A stretch of 64,000 bases of DNA from Pseudomonas sp. MF4836 (GCF_002018875.1 NZ_MVOL01000003.1:620001-684000), one strand, 5' to 3'. Shown: positions 1 through 9,582, counted from the first letter of the stretch. Numbers and translations are program-made. Notes: generated from the letters alone by a model not told the origin.

Positions 1-231
1 CGCCGGTTTCGGCACTTCCAGAATCGAGTCATGCAGGGCGTAGAGGTCGAGCTCGCTCAGCAGGTGGCGACAGGCGATCAGGGCGATGGCGAACAGCAGC
101 AGGGTCACGGCCAGGCCGATGGGCTGGCGGTATTTGCTCAATAGGTCCAGCCAGCGCAAACGAGTGACTGTGATCGGTTGGGTCGCTGTAACGGTATCGG
201 TGTCTTGTGAATCAGACGAGTTGGCGCGCAT
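1..231 (-). CDS. mprF: MprF-like lysylphosphatidylglycerol synthetase/flippase, N-terminal fragment
   Basis: Only the first 77 codons are present; the gene runs off the left edge. The protein starts with a polar, Ser/Thr-rich cytoplasmic stretch of about 25 residues. An Arg/Trp-rich juxtamembrane segment and a long hydrophobic helix (roughly residues 37-56) follow, which fits the start of a polytopic membrane protein. MprF adds lysine or alanine to phosphatidylglycerol and flips it outward, lowering sensitivity to cationic peptides. The assignment rests on the N-terminal pattern and on dinB nearby, as in P. aeruginosa where PA0920 and dinB (PA0923) are close. The catalytic domain lies outside the window, so another polytopic protein is possible. 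Confidence 0.65.
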   Translation of the reverse strand, partial: MRANSSDSQDTDTVTATQPITVTRLRWLDLLSKYRQPIGLAVTLLLFAIALIACRHLLSELDLYALHDSILEVPKPA

Positions 232-475
232 CAATCACCTCTTGGATTGTGCGCGACAGGATGGAGGTATCCAGCCAAGTTACCAATCCCTGTAGAAAAA
301 ATAATTTCAAATATTAACGCGTCTTGCCATGGTCGACGACTGTGCACCCTTGCGTGTCAAAAGGGTGTCGTTTGCGACTGAGCATAGTCTGCATAAGAAG
401 AGTCGGGGGCGCCGGCTGACGCATCGCCATACATTGCCAGATCATTGTTGCGAAAGAACTTTTTCGACAGATACA

Positions 476-507
476 AAAAAGGCCACTCTTTCGAGCAGCC
501 TTTTTTG
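476..507 (-). terminator. Intrinsic terminator of tRNA-fMet copy 1
   Basis: A stem-loop flanked by A6 and T6 tracts lies just beyond the CCA end of the tRNA on the minus strand. The stem pairs GGCTGCTC with GAGTGGCC, with wobble or mismatch in the middle. It is nearly identical to the hairpin after the second copy. Confidence 0.85.
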
Positions 508-512
508 ATGTT

Positions 513-589
<77 letters not shown>

Positions 590-602
590 TCTGTGTGGCG
601 GC

Positions 603-630
603 ATTCTACAGACGAACGCTTGAGTGTCAA
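603..630 (-). promoter_or_regulatory. Sigma-70 promoter of tRNA-fMet copy 1
   Basis: On the minus strand a perfect -35 TTGACA (625-630) is followed by a 16-nt spacer and -10 TAGAAT (603-608). The -10 ends 13 bp before the mature tRNA 5' end, as expected for a strong tRNA promoter. Confidence 0.85.
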
Positions 631-756
631 CCGTTAATGCAGAAACGGGTCAAATAAGCGTTGAACGGTTATCAGTGCGGGTAAGTCATGGTCCTGCAAG
701 GGGTTTTGCTTTTGCTTCGGACTGGCTGAGCCGGGAAGGGGTAAAACCTGCGGACA

Positions 757-789
757 CAAAAAAGGCCACTCTTTCGAGTAGCCTTTTTT
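757..789 (-). terminator. Intrinsic terminator of tRNA-fMet copy 2
   Basis: Hairpin GGCTACTC / GAGTGGCC flanked by A- and T-tracts immediately after the tRNA. It differs from the copy 1 terminator at one base in the stem. Confidence 0.85.
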
Positions 790-795
790 GATGTT

Positions 796-872
<77 letters not shown>

Positions 873-885
873 TCTGTGTGTCGGC

Positions 886-913
886 ATTCTACAGAGGAAT
901 GCTGGGCTGTCAA
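886..913 (-). promoter_or_regulatory. Sigma-70 promoter of tRNA-fMet copy 2
   Basis: Minus-strand TTGACA (908-913), 16-nt spacer, TAGAAT (886-891). The boxes and spacing match the copy 1 promoter although the spacer sequence differs. Confidence 0.85.
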
Positions 914-1089
914 ATGCTAATTCAAGAAAACCTCTTCTCCTTCAATCGCTTAGCGCCTCTGGTGGGGCCTTGGAAGCGGCTGCGAGGCCTGTCGCACGGG
1001 GCTTTCAGCTCTATTGAAGGGGGGCGAACGATTGAAGAAATAAATTCATCGCGGATTTTTCCTACATTCATATCAGAGGAATCAAAGCA

Positions 1090-1105
1090 CTGGTGCTATA
1101 TACAG
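1090..1105. promoter_or_regulatory. LexA (SOS) box of dinB
   Basis: CTGGTGCTATATACAG matches the CTG-N10-CAG LexA consensus with an intact ACAG half. One half-site base deviates (CTGG for CTGT). It lies 62 bp upstream of the dinB ATG, in the right place to repress it. SOS control of dinB is known in other bacteria; binding here is inferred. Confidence 0.65.
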
Positions 1106-1167
1106 GTGTCAGTGAGATACTGCCGGCCCGGTTTATTGTTACCTCTGTCCGTGAACTCTGCCTTTAT

Positions 1168-2229
1168 ATGACGCAGCGCAAAATCATCCATATCGACTGT
1201 GATTGCTTCTACGCCGCCATCGAAATGCGCGATGATCCGACGCTTGCCAGCAAGCCGCTGGCGGTGGGCGGTTCGGCGGAGCGGCGCGGGGTGATTGCCA
1301 CCTGCAATTACGAAGCGCGGGCCTATGGCGTGCGTTCGGCAATGTCTTCGCGGCACGCCCTGACCCTGTGCCCGGACCTGACCATCGTCAAACCGCGGAT
1401 GGACGCCTACCGCGAGGCGTCGAAGGAAATCCAGGCGATCTTTCGCGACTACACCGACCTGATCGAGCCGCTGTCGCTGGATGAGGCCTACCTCGATGTA
1501 TCCGACAGCCAGAGCTTCGCCGGCAGTGCCACGCGCATCGCCCAGGATATTCGGCGCCGGGTGTCCAATCAGTTGCATATCACGGTGTCGGCCGGGGTCG
1601 CGCCGAACAAGTTCCTGGCCAAGATCGCCAGTGACTGGAAGAAGCCCAACGGCTTGTTTGTGATCACCCCGGACCTGGTGGAGGATTTTGTCTCGGCGCT
1701 GCCGGTCAACAAGTTGCATGGCGTGGGCAAGGTCACGGCCGACAAGCTGGGCCGGCTCGGTATCGTCAACTGTGAGGAGTTGCGCGACTGGGCCAAGCTG
1801 GCGCTGGTGCGCGAGTTCGGCAGTTTTGGCGAGCGGCTGTGGGGCTTGGCGCGGGGCATCGATGAGCGCCCGGTGCAGAACGACAGCCGCCGGCAATCGA
1901 TCAGCGTGGAAAATACCTACGACGTCGATCTACCGGATCTGGAAGCCTGCCTGGACAAGCTGCCCGAGCTGATGGCGACCCTGGCCGGGCGCATCGAACG
2001 TATCGACAGCAGCTATCGACCGGGCAAGCCGTTCGTCAAAGTGAAATTCCACGACTTCACCCAAACCACGCTGGAGCAGGCGGGGGCCGGCAGGGATCTG
2101 GAAAGTTATCAGCAGTTGCTGACCCAGGCGTTCAAGCGCGGCGGCAAGCCGGTACGCTTGCTGGGGATTGGCGTGCGATTGCAGGATTTGCGCGGCGGGC
2201 ATGAACAGTTGGAGTTGTTCAATCGCTGA
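1168..2229 (+). CDS. dinB: DNA polymerase IV (Y family)
   Basis: A 353-residue Y-family translesion polymerase, the usual length for Pseudomonas DinB. The catalytic carboxylates are recognisable: Asp10 in the IDCDCF motif and Asp105-Glu106 in SLDEAYLD. Thumb HhH and little-finger regions follow. The ATG at 1168 was chosen because the protein then begins directly at the conserved first strand; a longer open frame to 1093 would overlap the LexA box. DinB extends mismatched or damaged primer ends, with low fidelity, as part of the SOS response. The LexA-like box upstream supports that control. The next gene converges on it. Confidence 0.96.
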   Translation: MTQRKIIHIDCDCFYAAIEMRDDPTLASKPLAVGGSAERRGVIATCNYEARAYGVRSAMSSRHALTLCPDLTIVKPRMDAYREASKEIQAIFRDYTDLIEPLSLDEAYLDVSDSQSFAGSATRIAQDIRRRVSNQLHITVSAGVAPNKFLAKIASDWKKPNGLFVITPDLVEDFVSALPVNKLHGVGKVTADKLGRLGIVNCEELRDWAKLALVREFGSFGERLWGLARGIDERPVQNDSRRQSISVENTYDVDLPDLEACLDKLPELMATLAGRIERIDSSYRPGKPFVKVKFHDFTQTTLEQAGAGRDLESYQQLLTQAFKRGGKPVRLLGIGVRLQDLRGGHEQLELFNR

Positions 2230-2238
2230 GGTGGCAAG

Positions 2239-2264
2239 CCGATCACCGGTAAGCCGGCGATCGG
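2239..2264. terminator. GC-rich hairpin between convergent dinB and lipoprotein gene
   Basis: CCGATC-A-CCGG / CCGG-C-GATCGG with a 4-nt loop and one mismatch. No T-tract follows on either strand. It could act as a 3'-end structure for both convergent transcripts, but it is not a classical intrinsic terminator. Confidence 0.45.
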
Positions 2265-2276
2265 TTGCGCAGGGGG

Positions 2277-3230
2277 TCAGTTGGCGCCAGGGTCGGCGAC
2301 CAGACGGCCGGCGTTCTTGGTCAGCGACTTGAGAAATTCGCTTTGCAGTTCCGGGTCGTTGCGGGTCAGTTCGATCAGGCTCTGTTCCAGCTCGCTGGCT
2401 TCTTCTTCCAGGCCCAGTTCCGACAGACGCTTGACCCGGTGTACCCACTGGCTCACTTCGTCGTCTTCCAGGTCGTCGTAGATCAGCGTGTGCGCTTCGA
2501 GCAATTTGTTGCGCAGGTTGCCGCTGATGGCCAGGGAGGAGTCGGTGTGCACGTCATCCTGGGCATCTTCGACACGGATCAGCAGCTTGCCGACGTGGTT
2601 CAGGTCCTGTTCGGAGAACGGGCTGTCCAGCAGGTTCAGGCGCAACACGCCGTTGCGGTCAGTGCTCAGCTCGTGGGTCAGCTTGCCGGCCGTGACCTGC
2701 ACCGGGCGCTCGCTCCAAGGCAGGCTCGAATACTCCACGCGCTTGTCGCGCTGGACTTCATCGATGCCCGCCAGGTTCTGCTGCGCGCGACCGTGGGATT
2801 GCACGTTCATGAACGGGTTGAGCCCGGCTACGCCGTAGCTGATCCAGTCCTTGGTGACGCTGTCCGGCAGGTTGCCCAGGGCGAAGACGTTGACCACATT
2901 GGCGCCGACGCCGGCGACGACCGCCACCAGGCCTGCCGGGATCTCGTAGAGTTCGCGCCAGGGCTGGTAGGGCGTGTAGCGATCATAGCGGCGGGTGACC
3001 TCGAATTCGGTGACTTCGAAGGTCTTTTGCTCGTGGATACGAACCCGGCGTTGCGGCAGCTCAAGCACCTTAGGCTCACCGACATCGATCTGCAGGCTGT
3101 GATCGAGCAATTTACGCTCGACCCGCTCCTCGTGCTCGCTGCGTTGTGACATCTGATTGGCACAGCCGCTGAGCAACAGGGTGCCGCACAGGGCGGCACC
3201 ACCGAGGCTTAAGGTGTTTCGCTTGAACAT
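2277..3230 (-). CDS. Exported lipoprotein of unknown function, downstream of proS
   Basis: A 317-residue protein with a lipoprotein signal peptide: a hydrophobic stretch ending LLSGC, with the lipidated Cys at 23. The mature part is hydrophilic, with a short hydrophobic patch around residues 105-125 and many charged residues towards the C terminus. I recognise no enzymatic motif. The ATG at 3230 is chosen because the lipobox sits at the right distance from it; the open frame extends further upstream into the end of proS. It is 19 bp downstream of proS and likely co-transcribed. P. aeruginosa also has a conserved hypothetical protein next to proS (PA0957). Confidence 0.85.
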   Translation of the reverse strand: MFKRNTLSLGGAALCGTLLLSGCANQMSQRSEHEERVERKLLDHSLQIDVGEPKVLELPQRRVRIHEQKTFEVTEFEVTRRYDRYTPYQPWRELYEIPAGLVAVVAGVGANVVNVFALGNLPDSVTKDWISYGVAGLNPFMNVQSHGRAQQNLAGIDEVQRDKRVEYSSLPWSERPVQVTAGKLTHELSTDRNGVLRLNLLDSPFSEQDLNHVGKLLIRVEDAQDDVHTDSSLAISGNLRNKLLEAHTLIYDDLEDDEVSQWVHRVKRLSELGLEEEASELEQSLIELTRNDPELQSEFLKSLTKNAGRLVADPGAN

Positions 3231-3249
3231 GACTTCTCTTGATCTGGTT

Positions 3250-4965
3250 TCAGCGACGGATACGGGCTTGGAGGAAGGACAGTACGTCAGCCACCGGCAA
3301 CGCTTGTGCCTCGGCTTCGGTGCGGCTCTTGTATTCCAGGTTGCCTTCGGCGAGGCCGCGGTCACTGACCACGATCCGCTGAGGAATGCCGATCAGCTCC
3401 ATGTCCGCGAACTTGATGCCCGGGCTGGTTTTCTTGTCGCGGTCGTCCAGCAGCACTTCAAAGCCAGCAGCGGTCAGTTCCGCGTACAGCTTGTCAGTGG
3501 CTTCGCGCACCTGTTCGGTTTCGTAGCGCAGTGGCACCAGGGCGATCTGGAACGGGGCCAGGCCGTCGCTCCAGATGATGCCGTTGGCGTCGTTGTTCTG
3601 CTCGATGGCAGCGGCTACCACGCGGGAGACGCCAATGCCGTAGCAGCCCATTTCAAGGGTCACCGGCTTGCCGTTATCGCCCAGCACTTCGCACTTCATC
3701 GCCTTGCTGTACTTGTTGCCCAGCTGGAAGATGTGCCCGACTTCGATGCCGCGCTTGATTTCCAGGGTGCCCTTGCCATCCGGGCTCGGATCGCCGGCCA
3801 CCACGTTGCGCAGGTCGGCAACGGTCGGAACCGGCAGGTCGCGTTCCCAGTTGACGCCGAAGTAGTGTTTGTCGTCGATGTTGGCGCCGATGCCGAAGTC
3901 GCTCATCAGCTCGACCGAACGGTCGATGATGATCGGCAGTGGCAGGTTCAGCGGGCCCAGGGAACCGGCGCCGGCGCCGATGGCGTCACGCAGTTCGGCG
4001 TCCGAGGCCATGACCAGCGGGCTGGCCACGCCTGGCTGCTGGGCGGCTTTGATTTCGTTGAGTTCGTGGTCGCCACGGATCACCAGGGCGATCAGCTTGC
4101 CTTCTTCTTCGGCGTGCACGATCAGGGTCTTGATGGTCTTTTCAATCGGCAGATTGAATTTATCCACCAGGGCCGCGATGGTCTTGGTCTCCGGGGTGTC
4201 TACCAGGCGCAGCTCTTCGCTTGGTGCAGGGCGGGACGTTTCCCGTGGCACGGCTTCGGCTTTCTCGATGTTCGCCGCGTAGTCGGAACCGTTGCTGAAG
4301 ACGATGTCGTCTTCGCCGGATTCGGCCAATACGTGGAACTCGTGGGAGCCGGCGCCACCGATGGAGCCGTTGTCGGCTTCAACCGGGCGGAATTTCAGGC
4401 CCAGGCGGGTGAAGACGTTGCAGTAGGCCTGGTGCATGCGGTCATAGGTGACTTGCAGCGATGCCTGGTCGGCGTGGAAGGAGTACGCGTCCTTCATGAT
4501 GAATTCGCGGCCGCGCATCAAGCCGAAGCGTGGGCGGATTTCATCGCGGAATTTGGTCTGGATCTGGTACAGGTTGATCGGCAGCTGCTTATAGCTGCTC
4601 AACTCGTTGCGCATCAGATCGGTGATCACTTCTTCGTGGGTCGGGCCGGCGCAGAAGTCGCGGCCGTGACGATCCTTGAAGCGCAGCAACTCGGGGCCGT
4701 ACTCTTCCCAGCGCCCGGATTCCTGCCACAGCTCAGCCGGCTGAGTGCTCGGCATCAACACTTCAAGCGAGCCGGCGGCGTTCATTTCTTCACGAACGAC
4801 GGCTTCGACCTTGCGCATCACTCGCAAGCCCATCGGCAGCCAGGTGTACAGGCCCGAGGCGAGTTTGCGGATCATGCCGGCGCGCAGCATCAGCTGGTGG
4901 CTGATGACGACCGCGTCGGAAGGCGTTTCTTTCTGTGTGGCGAGCAAAAATTGACTGGTGCGCAT
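3250..4965 (-). CDS. proS: Prolyl-tRNA synthetase (bacterial type, with editing domain)
   Basis: A 571-residue class IIa aminoacyl-tRNA synthetase, the full length of the bacterial-type enzyme. The class II motif 2 region ([17 protein letters not shown]) lies at 139-155 and the PTHEE block at 108-112. A large insertion of about 180 residues (roughly 225-405) between motifs 2 and 3 is the cis-editing domain that removes mischarged Ala-tRNAPro. Motif 3 (GIGVSR) follows, then the anticodon-binding domain. It charges tRNAPro with proline in the cytoplasm. The start is the MRTSQ N terminus typical of the family. Confidence 0.98.
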   Translation of the reverse strand: MRTSQFLLATQKETPSDAVVISHQLMLRAGMIRKLASGLYTWLPMGLRVMRKVEAVVREEMNAAGSLEVLMPSTQPAELWQESGRWEEYGPELLRFKDRHGRDFCAGPTHEEVITDLMRNELSSYKQLPINLYQIQTKFRDEIRPRFGLMRGREFIMKDAYSFHADQASLQVTYDRMHQAYCNVFTRLGLKFRPVEADNGSIGGAGSHEFHVLAESGEDDIVFSNGSDYAANIEKAEAVPRETSRPAPSEELRLVDTPETKTIAALVDKFNLPIEKTIKTLIVHAEEEGKLIALVIRGDHELNEIKAAQQPGVASPLVMASDAELRDAIGAGAGSLGPLNLPLPIIIDRSVELMSDFGIGANIDDKHYFGVNWERDLPVPTVADLRNVVAGDPSPDGKGTLEIKRGIEVGHIFQLGNKYSKAMKCEVLGDNGKPVTLEMGCYGIGVSRVVAAAIEQNNDANGIIWSDGLAPFQIALVPLRYETEQVREATDKLYAELTAAGFEVLLDDRDKKTSPGIKFADMELIGIPQRIVVSDRGLAEGNLEYKSRTEAEAQALPVADVLSFLQARIRR

Positions 4966-5094
4966 GGTTGGCCGTTGTCGGTTGCTGATGACGAGAAATG
5001 ACGGAGCATTGTACGGGCGAGATCCGCTGGCGTACAGGCGTGTGGCCGGGCCGGGCGGGGGAGGCTGGCCAAAGCCCGCAACCCCCGGGGTTTG

Positions 5095-6660
5095 CTATGA
5101 ATTTTCGCTGGCGGCGGCAGGCGTCGTGACGGGTTCCGGCGTGGCAGTCGGCCCGGAGCGGCGACTTTCCTGGAACCAGTGCAGGGCGATCAGGATCAAG
5201 GTCGGCACGCCGAGCAGGGCGGTGATCAGGAAAAAGTCGTGGTAACCGAACTTTTCCACCATGACCCCGGAGTAGCCGCCGATCAGGCGCGGCAACAGCA
5301 ACATAATCGAGCTGAGCAGGGCGTACTGGGTGGCGGAGAACTTGAGGTTGGTCAGGCTCGACAGGTAGGCGACGAACGCCGAGGTGGCCATGCCTGAGCT
5401 GAAGTTGTCCAGGGAAATGGTCACCACCAGCATCTGCAGGTTGGCGCCCATGTCGGCCAGCATCAGGAACAGCAGGTTGGTGCCGGCCGAGGCGACGCCG
5501 CCGATGAACAGAATCGGCAAAATGCCGAAGCGCACGATCAGCAGCCCGCCCATGCCGGCGCCGACCAGGGTCATGATCAGCCCGAAAATCTTGCTCACGC
5601 TGGCGATCTGGTCCTTGGTGAAGCCCTGGTCGATGTAGAACACGTTGGCCATTACGCCCATCACGGTGTCGGACATGCGGTAGGTGGCGATCAGGCCCAG
5701 CAGCAGGAAGGCCTGCCAGCGGTAGCGCAGGATAAAGTCGTTGACCGGTGTCAGTACCGGCGCCAGGCCACGGCGGCCCATGGTGGACAGGCACAGGGTG
5801 GTCAGGGTGATGTAGAGAATCGCCCGCAGGAAGGCGCGGTCGTCCAGCAGCAGGTCAAGCGGGCTGGCACCGCCGAAGAGCACGCTGGCGAAGTCGGTGT
5901 TGTACAGCTGGGTGAACATGGCCGGTACCGAGACCAGCAGCACGATCAGCACGAAGACTGACATCAGTTGGTGAACAAAGCTGTAGCGCCCGGCTGACAA
6001 CTGAGTGCGCAGCGGCACCGGCGGCTCGCGCATGAAGAGGGTGGTCAGCAAGGCCGGCACCATCAGCAAGCCAAACAGGACGTAGGTGCCGGTCCAGGCC
6101 GAGTGCTTGTAGTTGAAGCCGGTGGAGCCGAAACCTTCGGCGAAGAACAGCGCGCCGGCGGTCGCCAGCAGCGCGGCAATTCGATAGCCGGACATATAGC
6201 TGGCAGCCAGGGCGGCCTGGCGGCTGTCATCGGCGATTTCCAGGCGATAGGCGTCGACAGCGATGTCCTGGGTGGCCGAGGCGAAGGCCACGACCACGGC
6301 AATGGCGATCAACCAGGACAAATGTTTTTGCGGGTCGCAGAAGCCCATGCCGATCAGGCCGAGAATCACCAGGGTCTGGGACAGCACCAGCCAGGAGCGG
6401 CGGCGGCCCAGTTTGCCCAGCAGTGGCAGGCGCCATTGGTCGAGCAGGGGTGACCACACCCACTTGAAGGCATAGGCCAGGCCAATCAGGCTGGCATAGC
6501 CGATGGTCTCGCGGGCCACACCGGCCTCACGCAGCCAGACGGAAAGGGTCGAAAACACCAGCATGTATGGCAAGCCGGCGGCGAAACCAAGCAGCAACAG
6601 CACGAGCGTCGAGGGGCTGGCATAGGCGGCGAGCGCGGCGCGCCAGGTTTTACGGGGCAT
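5095..6660 (-). CDS. ampG: Muropeptide permease AmpG (MFS)
   Basis: A 521-residue polytopic inner-membrane protein with about 12-14 predicted helices. It starts MPRKTW, followed by the AmpG-like first helix and the LREAGV and FKWVWSPLLDQ segments. AmpG imports GlcNAc-anhydroMurNAc peptides from the periplasm for cell-wall recycling and so feeds the AmpR/AmpC beta-lactamase induction circuit. The soluble tail (roughly the last 25 residues) is Pro/Thr/Glu-rich. P. aeruginosa has a more distant paralogue (AmpP); the N-terminal pattern favours AmpG. The adjacent Atl gene is 42 bp upstream on the same strand. Confidence 0.9.
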   Translation of the reverse strand: MPRKTWRAALAAYASPSTLVLLLLGFAAGLPYMLVFSTLSVWLREAGVARETIGYASLIGLAYAFKWVWSPLLDQWRLPLLGKLGRRRSWLVLSQTLVILGLIGMGFCDPQKHLSWLIAIAVVVAFASATQDIAVDAYRLEIADDSRQAALAASYMSGYRIAALLATAGALFFAEGFGSTGFNYKHSAWTGTYVLFGLLMVPALLTTLFMREPPVPLRTQLSAGRYSFVHQLMSVFVLIVLLVSVPAMFTQLYNTDFASVLFGGASPLDLLLDDRAFLRAILYITLTTLCLSTMGRRGLAPVLTPVNDFILRYRWQAFLLLGLIATYRMSDTVMGVMANVFYIDQGFTKDQIASVSKIFGLIMTLVGAGMGGLLIVRFGILPILFIGGVASAGTNLLFLMLADMGANLQMLVVTISLDNFSSGMATSAFVAYLSSLTNLKFSATQYALLSSIMLLLPRLIGGYSGVMVEKFGYHDFFLITALLGVPTLILIALHWFQESRRSGPTATPEPVTTPAAASENS

Positions 6661-6702
6661 GGGCTGGAGTCTGCCTCAGATTGCGGAAACAAAGCGCGCA
6701 CT

Positions 6703-7056
6703 CTAACCGCTGTGCTCTACCGGGCGCCAGCCATGGCACCGAATATCCACCCGATTGTTCAGGATAACGACACCTTCATCGCGCAGGCGCGCACGCTGTT
6801 CATCTCCCGAGGGGCTGCCCGCAGGCAAACTGATACGTCCGCCGGCGGCCAGGACCCGGTGCCAGGGCAGGCGGGTGTCGGCCGGCAATTGGCTGAGGGT
6901 GCGTCCGACCCAGCGCGCCGCTCGCCCCAAGCCGGCCATGTCCGCCAATTGGCCGTAGCTCACAACCTTGCCGGATGGCACCTGGGCCAGGGTCAGGTAG
7001 AGTGCCGTGCGTCGGATTTGCGCGGGGCTTTCAGCGGCGTCGCTCAGTTCGGTCAC
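6703..7056 (-). CDS. Alkyltransferase-like protein (Atl/YbaZ family, MGMT fold)
   Basis: A 117-residue protein with the DNA-binding domain of O6-alkylguanine transferases. The active-site motif reads PWHRV, with Trp in place of the acceptor Cys. That substitution defines the alkyltransferase-like proteins (E. coli YbaZ, yeast Atl1). They bind and flip O6-alkylguanine without repairing it and hand the lesion to nucleotide excision repair. The GTG at 7056 is chosen because homology begins at TELSD; a further in-frame extension upstream is low quality. It lies just upstream of ampG and may share its transcript. Confidence 0.85.
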   Translation of the reverse strand: MTELSDAAESPAQIRRTALYLTLAQVPSGKVVSYGQLADMAGLGRAARWVGRTLSQLPADTRLPWHRVLAAGGRISLPAGSPSGDEQRARLRDEGVVILNNRVDIRCHGWRPVEHSG

Positions 7057-7217
7057 GTTTGTGGTTCCTGATCTGCCTGTCGGTCGTTGGTCGGGACAGT
7101 CATTTAATAGGGAGTGAGAATTGAACTCACTATAAATGCCTGGGTCAGTCCTAGCTAAGGCCTGATCCAACGGGATAATGCCGCTTTTTTTCGCAAACTC
7201 GAGCCCTGTATTTGCTT

Positions 7218-8225
7218 ATGTTGCCAAGAACCCTGCTGTGCCTCGCTGTCTTCAGCGCCTCCACGCCCTTGCTGGCCGACACCGTCTGGTTAAAGAACGG
7301 TGACCGGTTAAGCGGCAAGATCAAGGTGTTCGACGGCGGAAAGCTGTTGATCCAGACCGACTACGCCGGGGCGATCCCGATCGACTGGAAACAGGTCAAG
7401 ACCCTGGAAAGCGATCAGGAGCTGCTGGTCAAGCAAGACGCCTACACCGGCGAGAAGGCCAAATCGCTGAAGCCTGCCGATGATGGCAAGGTGGTTTTGG
7501 CCAATGGTGAGGCGCCGCGCACGGTCGAGCTGGCCAGTATCCAGCAGATCATGAAGCCCAAGCCGGTGGTCGAGGATCTGATCTGGAAAGGGCACGTCGA
7601 CGTGGCCCTGGATTATCAGCGCGCGGAGAAGGATACCGACGACTACGACGTCGACTTCAAGACCTCGGCCCGTCACGGCAAATGGCGGCACACCGCCGAA
7701 GGCGAGTACAACCGCGAGTTCCAGGATGACGTGGTGACCACGGACAACTGGCGAGCCGAGTACGCGCTGGATCGCTTTATCACTGATCAGTGGTTCTGGC
7801 AGGGGCGGCTGACCTACAAGCGCGACAAGGTTGAAGACCTGTCTCGTCAGCGGGTGGTGGGTACCGGTCCGGGCTACCAGTTCTGGGATGACGAGTTGGG
7901 TGCGTTCTCCCTGGGCTCGCTGCTCAACCGTACCGATTACGAATATTCCGATGGCGGCAAGGACAACTTCTATTCCCTGGCCATGAAGTGGGACTACAAC
8001 CGCTTCCTGATCGGCAAGCGAGTCGAATTCTTCACCACGGGCGAGGTGGGCAGGCCGTTGTCGGGCGTGGCGGATTACGCGTTGGATGCCGAGATGGGCT
8101 TGCGGTACAAGGTTACCGACTGGGCTTCCCTCAATCTCAAGGCCGAGAAAGACGTGATCAGTGGCACCGAAGACAGCGACCTGAGCAAGACTCGCTACAC
8201 CGCAGGTTTTGGCGTCACCTGGTAG
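7218..8225 (+). CDS. DUF481 (YdiY-like) outer-membrane beta-barrel protein
   Basis: 335 residues. A cleavable signal peptide (cleavage near LLA-DT, residue 20) is followed by a small N-terminal domain of about 100 residues resembling the SH3-like module that precedes many DUF481 barrels. The C-terminal part, from about 120, alternates aromatic and polar residues as in a beta-barrel and ends in Trp, the usual terminal residue of outer-membrane proteins. The ATG at 7218 places the signal peptide at the N terminus. Function is unknown; the E. coli relative YdiY is acid-inducible. A terminator follows at 8300. Confidence 0.85.
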   Translation: MLPRTLLCLAVFSASTPLLADTVWLKNGDRLSGKIKVFDGGKLLIQTDYAGAIPIDWKQVKTLESDQELLVKQDAYTGEKAKSLKPADDGKVVLANGEAPRTVELASIQQIMKPKPVVEDLIWKGHVDVALDYQRAEKDTDDYDVDFKTSARHGKWRHTAEGEYNREFQDDVVTTDNWRAEYALDRFITDQWFWQGRLTYKRDKVEDLSRQRVVGTGPGYQFWDDELGAFSLGSLLNRTDYEYSDGGKDNFYSLAMKWDYNRFLIGKRVEFFTTGEVGRPLSGVADYALDAEMGLRYKVTDWASLNLKAEKDVISGTEDSDLSKTRYTAGFGVTW

Positions 8226-8299
8226 TTGGCTGATTCAAGGCGGGCCTGAGGGCTCGGTCCGTCTTGAGATGCAGCGCTGCAAACAAAACAGACGGGCAC

Positions 8300-8332
8300 A
8301 AAAAAGCCCCGCTTTTGAGGGCGGGGCTTTTT
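8300..8332. terminator. Bidirectional terminator between DUF481 gene and csp
   Basis: A-tract, GCCCCGC stem, TTTTGAGG loop, GCGGGGC stem, T-tract. It sits between convergent genes and can serve both strands. Confidence 0.9.
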
Positions 8333-8348
8333 ACTGGATCAGTACAAG

Positions 8349-8558
8349 TTAGATAACTTGAACTTCTTCAGCTTGCATGCCTTTCTGACCGCGGGTAGCG
8401 ATGAAAGAAACCTGTTGGCCTTCTTTCAGGCTTTTGAAGCCGTCGGATTGGATTGCTTTGAAGTGTACGAACAGGTCGTCACCGGATTGTGGAGTGATGA
8501 AGCCGAAGCCTTTTTCATCGTTGAACCACTTAACGGTACCGGTTTGGCGATTAGACAT
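8349..8558 (-). CDS. Cold-shock protein, CspA family
   Basis: A 69-residue single-domain OB-fold protein. RNP1 (KGFGFI, 16-21) and RNP2 (LFVHF, 29-33), the aromatic nucleic-acid-binding surfaces, are intact. It binds single-stranded RNA/DNA and acts as an RNA chaperone. It is closest to the CapB-type proteins of Pseudomonas, but several paralogues exist in the genus, so I give no symbol. A strong AAGGAG ribosome-binding site precedes the ATG, after a long untranslated leader typical of csp genes. Confidence 0.95.
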   Translation of the reverse strand: MSNRQTGTVKWFNDEKGFGFITPQSGDDLFVHFKAIQSDGFKSLKEGQQVSFIATRGQKGMQAEEVQVI

Positions 8559-8910
8559 GGTGTATCTCCTTGGACAAAGTTAACTGCGACTCAGGAAAAG
8601 CCCTGGCCGAGACTGAGTGCAAAGAGCAGGAAAAATTCTTGGAGATGGTTGGATCGAAATTCAACATCGTGTAGAGATTCTCAGTGACACAAGCAGCACA
8701 GTGGCGCCACCTTAACCCTTTTTCCGGAACGTGCCAATGGTCTTTGCGAAGGTTTCTCTGTTTTCGTGACTGACGGTGTCTGGCAACCCCGGGAAGCCCC
8801 AGGGATTGCGGGGATTAGCGAGAAAAACGCCCCAGTCTTTGAACCCGGCGACCTGCCCCGGTAAGATGCCGGACAGAATTTTTCCACCTCGCTATTTCAG
8901 GACACCCGCC
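8559..8910. other. Divergent intergenic region: csp leader and dcd upstream region
   Basis: 352 bp without a gene. The minus-strand side holds the csp ribosome-binding site (complement at 8567-8572) and a long leader. The plus-strand side leads to dcd. I see no confident -35/-10 pair and no long inverted repeat. Confidence 0.6.
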
Positions 8911-9477
8911 ATGAGCATCAAATCGGACAAGTGGATTCGCCGCATGGCGCAAGAACACGGGATGATCGAACCCTTCGTCGAGCGCCAGATGCGTGGCGAA
9001 GGCGCCGACCGGGTGATTTCCTTCGGTGTCTCGAGCTACGGCTACGACGTGCGTTGCGCTGATGAATTCAAGGTATTCACCAACATCAATTCGGCCACCG
9101 TGGACCCGAAGAACTTCGACGAAAAGAGCTTCGTCGATATCAAAAGCGACGTCTGCATCATCCCGCCGAACTCCTTCGCCCTGGCGCGCACCGTCGAATA
9201 CTTCCGTATTCCGCGCAATGTGCTGACCATCTGCCTCGGCAAGAGCACCTACGCGCGCTGCGGGATCATCGTCAACGTGACCCCGCTGGAGCCCGAGTGG
9301 GAAGGTCACGTGACCCTGGAGTTCTCCAACACCACCACGCTGCCGGCGAAGATTTACGCCAATGAAGGCGTGGCACAGATGTTGTTCCTGGAATCAGATG
9401 AAGAATGCGAAGTGTCCTATAAGGACCGTGGCGGCAAGTACCAGGGCCAGCGTGGCGTGACTCTGCCGCGTACCTGA
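8911..9477 (+). CDS. dcd: dCTP deaminase
   Basis: A 188-residue homotrimeric dUTPase-fold enzyme that deaminates dCTP to dUTP, feeding dTTP synthesis. The nucleotide-binding GKSTYAR motif is at 110-116. The [15 protein letters not shown] block carries the catalytic Glu (137). The ATG at 8911 gives the typical length and N terminus (MSIKSDKW). The gene is complete and unremarkable. Confidence 0.97.
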   Translation: MSIKSDKWIRRMAQEHGMIEPFVERQMRGEGADRVISFGVSSYGYDVRCADEFKVFTNINSATVDPKNFDEKSFVDIKSDVCIIPPNSFALARTVEYFRIPRNVLTICLGKSTYARCGIIVNVTPLEPEWEGHVTLEFSNTTTLPAKIYANEGVAQMLFLESDEECEVSYKDRGGKYQGQRGVTLPRT

Positions 9478-9582
9478 GTCATTGATCTGACGAACTGTGG
9501 GAATTCCTGAGCCGGCAGGCACTCTATGAGTGTACTGCCCCGGTTCGCGCAAGGCGGGCCGCGCTTAGCTCAGGAGTGTCCT

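Noticed and set aside
1093..1167. N-terminal extension of dinB from an upstream start
   Set aside because: It would begin inside the LexA-like box and adds residues that no DinB has. The ATG at 1168 gives the canonical N terminus.
3157..5001. 614-codon open frame on the plus strand across proS
   Set aside because: It is the antisense shadow of proS, a result of high-GC third positions. The composition is unlike a real protein and proS on the other strand is unmistakable.
7057..7170. Upstream extension of the Atl protein
   Set aside because: The added residues have no homology-like character. GTG at 7056 matches the normal N terminus.
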